DNA from: an uncultured Lachnospiraceae bacterium
Lineage (GTDB): Bacteria > Bacillota > Clostridia > Lachnospirales > Lachnospiraceae
Assembly: GCA_945834545.1 (NCBI GenBank)
Contig: CAMAHO010000079.1
Coordinates: 1 to 9,318, forward strand
Length of the DNA stretch: 9,318 bases
Reading direction: 5' to 3'
The translations under genes were made by a program, and so were the position numbers. Positions 1 through 6,317 of the stretch are shown here, in pieces (the stretch's first letter is position 1; each line of letters starts with the position of its first letter). The notes beneath the pieces were generated by a model. That model did no database searches. It had not been told where the DNA came from and was given only the letters and a program-made list of their open reading frames with translations.

Positions 1-1644
1 CAGCCCTATATCACATATTATGACTCTGCAAATGGTGATTATAAAGTCAGCAAGCTGGATATAAAGGAAAAAAAGACCACACCCTTAGACTGCAGTGTTT
101 CCTATGTCAGAACCATGGGGCCGGGGGCAGAGGGAGAGCTTTTCCTGGTTGACAACAGTAATCTTTACGAAGTGGATTCCGAAACTTTGGAATGCAGACA
201 ACTGTGCAGTCTGGTGGATTGTGATTTGATTGCGGATTATGTGGCTTCGGTAGGTGCACTTGCGGATGGAAGCTTGGTATTGTACAGCAGAGATTATGAA
301 ACCAATACCAAGGAGCTGGTTCGCCTGGACAAGATGGATTCCTCCCAGGTTGTTCAAAAGGAAGTGATTACGGTTGCAACTCTGTACAATGATTCCAACC
401 TAAATGAGTTGATTGTTCAGTTTAACAAAACCAACGAGAAATATAAGATTAAAACAAAGGTTTTTGTAGATGAAAATGCAGACTGGACGGAAACTACCCA
501 CTCAGATGCCATTACAAATCTGCAGAATGATTTGGTGAACAACACTTCTAAAATCGACCTGCTGTATACTTATGGAGATATTTCTATCGGAGCAATGGTT
601 GAGAAGGGTTTGTTTGAGGATTTGTATCCTTATTTGGAAAAGAGTTCGAAGGTTTCCAGAGAGGATTACATCCCCAAGGTTTTAGAGGTTTCCACCACTG
701 ACGGAAAGCTCATCAGCCTTTCAAGAGGCTTTTCCATACAGACCCTGGTAGGAAAGCAGGAGATCTTTGGAACAAAAGAGGGTTGGACCTTACAGGAAGT
801 GGAAGAAATTACTAAGAGATACCCTGATAGTTCGTTGTTTAATTATGCAAATAAGCAGAGTATCCTTTACAATCTGTTAACTATGACTTGGAAGCAGTTT
901 ATGGATGAAAAGAATGGTACCTGTAGCTTTGACCAGGATGCTTTTAAGAGTATTTTGACTATTTGCGCCGGTTATCCGGATGAGGTAGAATGGTCTGAAA
1001 ATGATAAGGGCTATGCAGCTAAATTTCATGACAATGATGTCCTCTTAAATGATGCGTATATTTCCTCCCTTCAGAATCTGCAGAATGCGATCTGCTATTT
1101 TGAGGATGCACCCTATACCTTTATCGGTTATCCTACCGTGGATGGCTCAAACGGGGTGGTAATGACCTTGTCCAACGCCTTCTCTATGATGTCTAAGTCG
1201 GAGAACAAGGAGGGCGCCTGGGCCTTTTTGGAGTATGTGGCATCCAAACCCTATGACAGTTGGCAGGATGACTATATCTTCCCGACCATAAAGTCTGTGT
1301 ATGAGGAAAAGATGAAAGAGGCAACCAAGGAAGAATACCTCATGGATGAAAACGGGGAATTCATTTTGGATGAGGACGGAGAGAAAATCCCTGTGAATAC
1401 CGGCGGCTCTATGTCTGACAGCAGTGGTTGGACCTATGAATTCCATACTCCTACCAAGGAGGAGGCTGCCATAGTGGAAGCACTCATTGAAAAGGCGGTG
1501 CCTAGCAATTATACTTTGGATACCACGATTATGAATATTATCAATGAGGAGGCTGAGCCCTTCTTTAAGGGACAGAAGAGCGTGGATGAGGCCTGCAGCA
1601 TTATCCAAAGTCGAATCAGTATGTATATGAAGGAAAATATGTAA
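1..1644 (+). CDS. Extracellular solute-binding protein SBP1 (3' part), propeller-like/SBP fusion
   Basis: The reading frame is open from base 1 with no start in view, so this is a 5'-truncated gene; 547 residues are visible. Window residues 1 to about 118 are short beta-strand-like repeats (for example LFLVDNSNLYEVD and GALADGSLVLYSRD). A solute-binding domain starts near residue 120 (KEVITVATLYN) and runs to the end. Its C-terminal block IINEEAEPFFKGQKSVDEA, then IIQSR, recurs in the second SBP at 6318-8771, and similarity continues back through the strand-rich part, so the two are paralogues. By family it should be a lipoprotein that captures a sugar or similar ligand outside the membrane and delivers it to the MalF/MalG-like permeases just downstream. 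The lipobox would lie upstream of the window. An acidic insert with two D-E-N/D-G-E units (about residues 447-463) interrupts the C-terminal lobe. The ligand is unknown. An ATG at 115 is internal, not the start. Confidence 0.88.
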   Translation, partial: QPYITYYDSANGDYKVSKLDIKEKKTTPLDCSVSYVRTMGPGAEGELFLVDNSNLYEVDSETLECRQLCSLVDCDLIADYVASVGALADGSLVLYSRDYETNTKELVRLDKMDSSQVVQKEVITVATLYNDSNLNELIVQFNKTNEKYKIKTKVFVDENADWTETTHSDAITNLQNDLVNNTSKIDLLYTYGDISIGAMVEKGLFEDLYPYLEKSSKVSREDYIPKVLEVSTTDGKLISLSRGFSIQTLVGKQEIFGTKEGWTLQEVEEITKRYPDSSLFNYANKQSILYNLLTMTWKQFMDEKNGTCSFDQDAFKSILTICAGYPDEVEWSENDKGYAAKFHDNDVLLNDAYISSLQNLQNAICYFEDAPYTFIGYPTVDGSNGVVMTLSNAFSMMSKSENKEGAWAFLEYVASKPYDSWQDDYIFPTIKSVYEEKMKEATKEEYLMDENGEFILDEDGEKIPVNTGGSMSDSSGWTYEFHTPTKEEAAIVEALIEKAVPSNYTLDTTIMNIINEEAEPFFKGQKSVDEACSIIQSRISMYMKENM

Positions 1645-1673
1645 CAATTTATAGTTATGAGAATAAAAGGTTT

Positions 1674-1679
1674 GGAGAA
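1674..1679 (+). promoter_or_regulatory. Ribosome binding site GGAGAA for the TTG-started MalF-like permease
   Basis: GGAG at 1674-1677 lies 8 bases before TTG at 1686, an ideal spacing. It supports the TTG start: the next in-frame ATG falls inside the first membrane helix. An ATG at 1679 overlaps this site but is out of frame and stops after 15 codons. Confidence 0.7.
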
Positions 1680-1685
1680 TGAGCA

Positions 1686-2600
1686 TTGAAACAGAAACGA
1701 GAGAAAACAAACACTTTACACAATAAGAAGCACGGCAGAAAGACAAAATATGAAAGGCGGGTATCCAGGGTATTCCTGATGCCCAGCCTTTTAGGCGTTT
1801 TACTCTTTTTTATCCTGCCCTTTGGTGTCATTATTTACTATTCTTTAGTGGATAATCCCATTAGTGCTGAATTTGTTGGGCTGGAGAATTATCAGACTGT
1901 AATACAGAATCTGGCCTTTCGCACAGCGGTTAAGAATACAGCCGTGTTCTCTGCCTTTTCTGTGCCCTTAGCTGTGATTCTGTCTCTGGGACTTGCCATT
2001 ATGCTGGATGCAAAGCTTCCCTTCAGAAGTCAGTTTCGAACCTTCTTCTTAAGCCCTATGATGGTTCCTGTGGCCTCCATCGTCCTGATTTGGCAGGTAC
2101 TGTTCCATTATAATGGTGTAGTGAATGAGTTTTTGGGGAGATTCGGAATTGACAAGATTGACTTTATGAAATCAGAATATTCCATTCTGGTGGTGGTCAT
2201 TTTGTTTTTATGGAAGAATCTGGGATATAATATGATTTTATTCATGGCGGCCTTAGGCAGTATCCCCAAAGACATTATTGAGGTGGCCAGATTGGAGAGC
2301 GCAAATGCCTTTCAAATCTTTTTTAAGATAAAGGTCAGGTATCTGTCCTCCAGTATCCTGTTTGTGACGATTATGTCGTTGATAAATTCCTTCAAAATAT
2401 TCAGGGAAGTCTATCTGCTGACCACAGACCATCCTACAGATTATGTTTACATGCTGCAGCATTATATGAATAATAAGTTTAAGAATCTGGACTATCAGAT
2501 GTTATCCTCTGCAGCAATCCTTATGAGCTTGGTTATGATTGTGATTATTGGAATCCTGTTCTTTGCAGAGAATCGATTCGGAAAGGATGTGGAAGGCTGA
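1686..2600 (+). CDS. Sugar ABC transporter permease, MalF/UgpA-like
   Basis: This 304-residue inner-membrane permease should form a heterodimer with the next gene product and carry the ligand of the solute-binding proteins across the membrane. It has a basic cytoplasmic N-terminus and six predicted helices (about residues 31-55, 79-107, 117-141, 166-192, 221-246, 272-294). The helix 1 region (FLMPSLLGVLLFFILPFG) and the NYQ motif at 68-70 are typical of the MalF/UgpA group. The ATPase-coupling EAA loop is at about 194-220 but is degenerate: E199-V-A-R-L-E204-S205-A replaces the usual EAA-x-x-DGA, and the proline that normally closes the motif is missing. Start is TTG at 1686, backed by GGAG 8 bases upstream. 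It follows SBP1 by 41 bases and overlaps the MalG-like gene by one base (TGATG), implying translational coupling. No ATPase is encoded in the window. Substrate unknown, probably an oligosaccharide or sugar derivative by family. Confidence 0.92.
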   Translation: MKQKREKTNTLHNKKHGRKTKYERRVSRVFLMPSLLGVLLFFILPFGVIIYYSLVDNPISAEFVGLENYQTVIQNLAFRTAVKNTAVFSAFSVPLAVILSLGLAIMLDAKLPFRSQFRTFFLSPMMVPVASIVLIWQVLFHYNGVVNEFLGRFGIDKIDFMKSEYSILVVVILFLWKNLGYNMILFMAALGSIPKDIIEVARLESANAFQIFFKIKVRYLSSSILFVTIMSLINSFKIFREVYLLTTDHPTDYVYMLQHYMNNKFKNLDYQMLSSAAILMSLVMIVIIGILFFAENRFGKDVEG

Positions 2601-3544
2601 TGAAGAAGAATACCTCATCCTCAATAAGAAAAGATGTGTTTGCTGTTAAGGCAAGACGGAAAAAAGTCATACATAAGATTAATATAGGCTTTGTAACTAT
2701 AATAGCGGCAGCCTTTGCAATTCTCTTTTTGTTGCCGATTGTACTGACTATATGCAACTCCTTTATGTCGGCTTCGGAGATCGCATCCAATTATGGTTCT
2801 GTGTTTGCAACTACAAGCAGCGGTGGTAAGGTCTATATCTCGGAGACGGTAAACCTGAAGTTTATCCCGGATATGGTTTCCTTTTCCCAGTATATTACGG
2901 TGTTATTTAAGAGCCCGGAATATCTTTTGAAATTTTGGAATTCTGTGGTCTTAGTAGTGCCAATTGTGCTATTTCAGTTGTTTGTGGCCTGTCTGGCTTC
3001 CTATGGGTTTGCCAGATATACAGGAAAACTTAGAGCTATTTTGTTTTTTGCCTACATTATCCTGATGTTAATGCCATACCAGGTCACTCTGGTGCCAAAT
3101 TATCTGGTCAGCGAATGGCTTGGATTACTGGACAGCTACTGGGCCATTTGGCTGCCGGGAATCTTTTCTCCCTTTGCCGTATATCTGTTGACAAAGTTTA
3201 TGAAGCGAATACCCATCTCGTTCATCGAGGCTGCGCAAATCGACGGAGCGGGGGAATGGAAGATTTTCACTAAGGTATGTATTCCCTTATGTAAGGGAGC
3301 TATCTGTTCCGCAGCTATTTTGGTTTTTATCGATTATTGGAATATGGTAGAGCAACCGTTGATCCTACTGGCAGATCCGGAGACCCATCCGCTATCTGTG
3401 TTTCTAAGTAAGATAAACAGCGGAGAGGTTGGCCTGGCATTTGCGGTGGCAACGATTTATATGATTCCCAGTTTGTTGATTTTCCTTTACGGAGAAGAGT
3501 ATTTGGTGGATGGAATCACCTATCAGGGTGGAGTAAAAGGATAG
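2600..3544 (+). CDS. Carbohydrate ABC transporter permease, MalG-like
   Basis: This 314-residue permease is the partner of the MalF-like protein. Six helices are predicted (about residues 29-54, 114-137, 145-168, 180-199, 232-254, 277-297). The EAA loop is canonical: E210-A-A-Q-I-D215-G216-A-G-E-W, then F-x-K-V-x-I-P-L, the docking site for a MalK/MsmX-type ATPase. The C-terminus VDGITYQGGVKG matches the usual ending of MalG-family proteins. The extracytoplasmic loop between helices 1 and 2 (about residues 55-113) looks longer than in typical family members and includes a strand-rich stretch around GGKVYISETVNLKFIPD; it may contact the large binding proteins. The ATG at 2600 shares its A with the TGA of the upstream gene, and GGAAGG at 2591-2596 serves as ribosome binding site. 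Family assignment is firm; the ligand is not known. Confidence 0.94.
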   Translation: MKKNTSSSIRKDVFAVKARRKKVIHKINIGFVTIIAAAFAILFLLPIVLTICNSFMSASEIASNYGSVFATTSSGGKVYISETVNLKFIPDMVSFSQYITVLFKSPEYLLKFWNSVVLVVPIVLFQLFVACLASYGFARYTGKLRAILFFAYIILMLMPYQVTLVPNYLVSEWLGLLDSYWAIWLPGIFSPFAVYLLTKFMKRIPISFIEAAQIDGAGEWKIFTKVCIPLCKGAICSAAILVFIDYWNMVEQPLILLADPETHPLSVFLSKINSGEVGLAFAVATIYMIPSLLIFLYGEEYLVDGITYQGGVKG

Positions 3545-3550
3545 AAAGGT

Positions 3551-5203
3551 ATGGATAGGAAAATGAGTGAGAAGAAAAACAAGAGAGAATGGATTAAAAC
3601 AGCAGCAATCGTGTTCTTGAGCATTATGCTGGTACTTACCTTTTTTTCAAATACAATTATGAATTATTCTCTTCCGGTAGTAGCTACTCAGTATGTACAA
3701 AGCGGAAGCATTACGGCAAAAATACGCGGAACAGGAGTTATCGAAGGGACAGACCCTTATGTTGTCAAGATGGAGGAGGATGTTGCGGCAAAGAAAATCA
3801 GCTCCATCGAAATCAGAAAGGGTGACCATGTGGAAGAAGGCCAGGTACTTCTCAAGTTTTCGTCCCAAAAGGTCTCCGGACAGGCGGAAGCGGAAGCAGC
3901 GGTGAGAGCTGCCCAGGATGCTTATAATGCAGTCGTGAAGGAATTGGAAGGAGCAGTCCTTAAGGGACAGCTGACAAATGAGAAAAAGAATCAGATTTTA
4001 AAGGGCAGTACCGGTAAGTATGAGGATTATCTTACAACTGTTAATGCCATTGATGCCCAGCTTAAGGATATGGAGGGACAGTTGACAGAGTACAATGCAG
4101 CTCTGGCACAGTGTAACCTGTATTTAAGCTTGAATTCGCAGGATGCCCAGATAGATAAGGAAACTGCAAAGTCCTCCGCAGCCGAAGCTGAGACAGTCTA
4201 TAATCAGGCTGCTGCAGCCTTAGATGCAGCAAAGAAAAAGATTACAGAGCTTGAGACAAGTATTGCATCTTCTACGGATGCTGATACAGTGGCTGCACTA
4301 AATGCAGAGCTTGCACAGGTCAAGGCAAGCATTGCCGGTCTGGAAGCAGATGCAACGGCAAAGAAGTCTGATTGGGACGGTAAAGCAGCCTATTATCAGA
4401 AGGCTGTGACGTATGAACAGCAAGCTAACCTGAAACTTCAATATGAGTATCTGATACAGGTTTCTCAGCAAAACATTACAACAGCAAAAACCAATAAAGA
4501 TACCATAACCAACAATGTAGACACTGAGAACATGTATTATCAGAAGGTAAAGACGGCAAAGGATGCCTTAAAGGAAGCAAAGGATAAGCTTGATGAACTC
4601 TCGGGAGAAGGAGAGATTAGCGAACTGCTTGCTCCGGTTTCCGGAACGGTTGACGAGCTGTTCTTTAAGTCCGGAGAAGAGGTCAGCGCAGGCCAACAAA
4701 TTGCGAATATTCAGCCTGACGGAAAGGGCTACACCTTAAGTATATCTGTTACCAACGAGCAGGCCAGAAATGTAAGTGTGGGAGACCCTGCAGAATTGGT
4801 AAATGCCTGGTCTTACTATGATATCAATGTGGTACTGGCATCCATACGTCCGGACAAAACAGACCCCGGAAAGAAAAAGCTTTTGACCTTTGATGTGACA
4901 GGAGATGTGACAAGCGGGCAGAGTCTGAGTGTGTCCGTAGGTCAGAGAAGTGCCAACTATGATTTGATTGTTCCTAACAGTGCCATCAGAGAGGATAACA
5001 ACGGAAAGTTTGTTCTCATTGTAGAGTCTAAGAGCAGTCCTTTGGGAAATCGTTATGTGGCTACCCGTGTGGATGTACAGGTGGTAGCTTCGGATGATGT
5101 TCAATCTGCAGTTACCGGAGCATTGAATGGCTGGGAGTATGTAATTACCACAGCGAACAAGCCGGTTGAAGCAGGCAAGCTTGTGAGGTTGTCAGAGGAA
5201 TAA
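3551..5203 (+). CDS. HlyD/MacA-type membrane fusion (adaptor) protein with long coiled-coil arm
   Basis: A 550-residue membrane-anchored adaptor. Order of parts: basic N-terminus, one membrane helix (about 15-36), first half of a lipoyl/barrel-sandwich domain (about 80-105, KGDHVEEGQVLLKF), an Ala/Glu/Lys/Gln-rich coiled-coil region (about 110-350), second lipoyl half (about 358-387, APVSGTVDELFFKSGEEVSAG), a beta-barrel (about 390-470), and a membrane-proximal domain (about 470-550, including IVPNSAIRED and an AGKLVRL end). In Firmicutes such proteins normally pair with a MacB-type permease and an ATPase, as in YknX with YknY/YknZ. Here the neighbour downstream has only the MacB extracytoplasmic domain, and the neighbours upstream are sugar importer permeases. 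It may act as a scaffold reaching through the cell wall or as part of an export complex; this is inference. The start is uncertain: ATG 3551 has AAAGG only one base away, ATG 3563 is 12 bases downstream in frame. Confidence 0.9.
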   Translation: MDRKMSEKKNKREWIKTAAIVFLSIMLVLTFFSNTIMNYSLPVVATQYVQSGSITAKIRGTGVIEGTDPYVVKMEEDVAAKKISSIEIRKGDHVEEGQVLLKFSSQKVSGQAEAEAAVRAAQDAYNAVVKELEGAVLKGQLTNEKKNQILKGSTGKYEDYLTTVNAIDAQLKDMEGQLTEYNAALAQCNLYLSLNSQDAQIDKETAKSSAAEAETVYNQAAAALDAAKKKITELETSIASSTDADTVAALNAELAQVKASIAGLEADATAKKSDWDGKAAYYQKAVTYEQQANLKLQYEYLIQVSQQNITTAKTNKDTITNNVDTENMYYQKVKTAKDALKEAKDKLDELSGEGEISELLAPVSGTVDELFFKSGEEVSAGQQIANIQPDGKGYTLSISVTNEQARNVSVGDPAELVNAWSYYDINVVLASIRPDKTDPGKKKLLTFDVTGDVTSGQSLSVSVGQRSANYDLIVPNSAIREDNNGKFVLIVESKSSPLGNRYVATRVDVQVVASDDVQSAVTGALNGWEYVITTANKPVEAGKLVRLSEE

Positions 5204-5205
5204 TC

Positions 5206-5213
5206 GGGAGGAG
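5206..5213 (+). promoter_or_regulatory. Strong ribosome binding site GGGAGGAG for the TTG-started MacB_PCD-like gene
   Basis: This near-perfect Shine-Dalgarno sequence ends five bases before TTG at 5219. It decides the start: the first in-frame ATG is at residue 44, after the N-terminal membrane helix, so the TTG is needed to include that helix. Confidence 0.78.
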
Positions 5214-5218
5214 CTGCT

Positions 5219-6316
5219 TTGAAACGAATTGAAATTCATATTTCAAGAAAAAAATGCATATGGTTTGCTACAGCAATAGCGGCTCTATTACTGGTATGGC
5301 TTTTAAATCTGCTTAGAATCGCCTTGGTAGGTGGGCAGGAATCCCAGAATATGGCTGCTCGGTGGGGAAAGGACGGAGGGGTTGCTCAGATTAGCTGTTT
5401 CTTTTCCGGGACAGCCGGGGTGACAAGAGATCAGGTCATTGGCTTTGGACATCAGCTGGACAGTATGCTTTTGGAAGAATCCATTACAACGGATTCTACA
5501 AACGAATCTGCAAGACTTTGGACAGATGCGTATTCAGCAGTGGGAAGTGTAACTCTGGTAAGAGAGAATGAAAGCATGACAGTGAATGCTTTGGGAGTAG
5601 GCGGAGATTTTTTCTATTTCCATCCCCTGGACTTGCAATTTGGCTATTATTTCTTTGAATCTGACATCAATCAGGATTATGTTGTAATTGATGAGGATAT
5701 TGCCTGGCAGCTGTTCGGCTCCAATGATGTTGCAGGTATGCAGCTTTCCATTGGAAATAAGCCTTATGTGGTTTCGGGAGTCATTCACAGACAGGATGAT
5801 AGGTTGTCAAAGGCTGCGGGTTTGGAGAAACCTCTTGTGTATTTGTCCTATCAGGCGTTGTGTGAAATGACTGGCGGAGATTTGACCTTGAATCATTACG
5901 AAATTGTTATGCCTAATCCTGTAACCGACTATGCGTACAATAAGGTGAAGGAAAATCTGGGCGTTGGTGAAGAAGCCATGGTTTTGGTGGAAAATACAAA
6001 ACGTTACAGTTTCCTAAACGGTTTAAAACAAATTCCCAAATTTGGCATTCGCTCTATGAGTGAAAAGGCTATTATTTACCCTTACTGGGAAAATGTTGCA
6101 AGAGCTAAGGAAGATATAAACAGTCTGATTGTGTTACTGCAGGTACCTTTTATAGTATATCTGGTTGTATTTTTGCTGGTAAATATGGTACTATGGTATC
6201 GACATAAAAAATGGACCGTGGAGAGCTTGTGGAAAAAGAGTAAGGATTTCTCATATCAATTATCTGCAAGGCGGAGAATGCAGAGGCGTAAAAGGAAGGA
6301 AGAGAGGAGATCATAA
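5219..6316 (+). CDS. Minimal MacB_PCD-domain membrane protein (ABC permease-like, lacks FtsX helices)
   Basis: A 365-residue protein: basic N-terminus, membrane helix (about 14-37), a large extracytoplasmic domain (about 50-290), a second helix (about 301-326), and a very basic cytoplasmic tail (328-365, including RRRMQRRKRK). The middle resembles the MacB periplasmic core domain: a GVGGDFF segment near 126-132, a strand with FGYYFFESDINQDYVVIDED, then IAWQLFGSNDVAGMQLSIG and YVVSGVI. In full MacB/LolC/FtsX-type permeases this domain is followed by three more helices that bind the ATPase. Only one is present here. No frameshift is apparent: the frame ends one base before the next gene and is preceded by a perfect ribosome binding site. 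Directly after a HlyD-type adaptor, it probably contacts that protein as MacB contacts MacA. It is unlikely to transport anything by itself and could be a mechanical or structural partner. Domain assignment is fairly sure, function is not. Confidence 0.78.
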   Translation: MKRIEIHISRKKCIWFATAIAALLLVWLLNLLRIALVGGQESQNMAARWGKDGGVAQISCFFSGTAGVTRDQVIGFGHQLDSMLLEESITTDSTNESARLWTDAYSAVGSVTLVRENESMTVNALGVGGDFFYFHPLDLQFGYYFFESDINQDYVVIDEDIAWQLFGSNDVAGMQLSIGNKPYVVSGVIHRQDDRLSKAAGLEKPLVYLSYQALCEMTGGDLTLNHYEIVMPNPVTDYAYNKVKENLGVGEEAMVLVENTKRYSFLNGLKQIPKFGIRSMSEKAIIYPYWENVARAKEDINSLIVLLQVPFIVYLVVFLLVNMVLWYRHKKWTVESLWKKSKDFSYQLSARRRMQRRKRKEERRS

Positions 6317-6317
6317 T

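Noticed and set aside
1679..1726. 15-codon ATG frame overlapping the ribosome binding site of the MalF-like gene
   Set aside because: The ATG is only one base after GGAG, too close for good initiation. No regulatory feature supports a leader peptide, so TTG 1686 is preferred.
1147..1746. Antisense open frame of about 199 codons against the end of SBP1
   Set aside because: It lies opposite a well-supported coding region, has no recognisable domain, and its composition mirrors the codons of the sense gene.
4736..5104. Antisense open frame opposite the end of the adaptor gene
   Set aside because: It lies wholly within the beta-barrel region of the adaptor, with no family motif. It is a shadow of the sense gene.
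5204..5218. Terminator or promoter in the gaps between genes
   Set aside because: All gaps are 41 bases or shorter and contain only Shine-Dalgarno sites. No inverted repeat with a T-run is visible.
5219..6316. Possible frameshift that truncated a full MacB permease to its periplasmic domain
   Set aside because: The frame ends one base before the next gene's ATG, the next gene has its own ribosome binding site, and there is no leftover FtsX-like coding sequence downstream, so a compact gene is more likely than a broken one.
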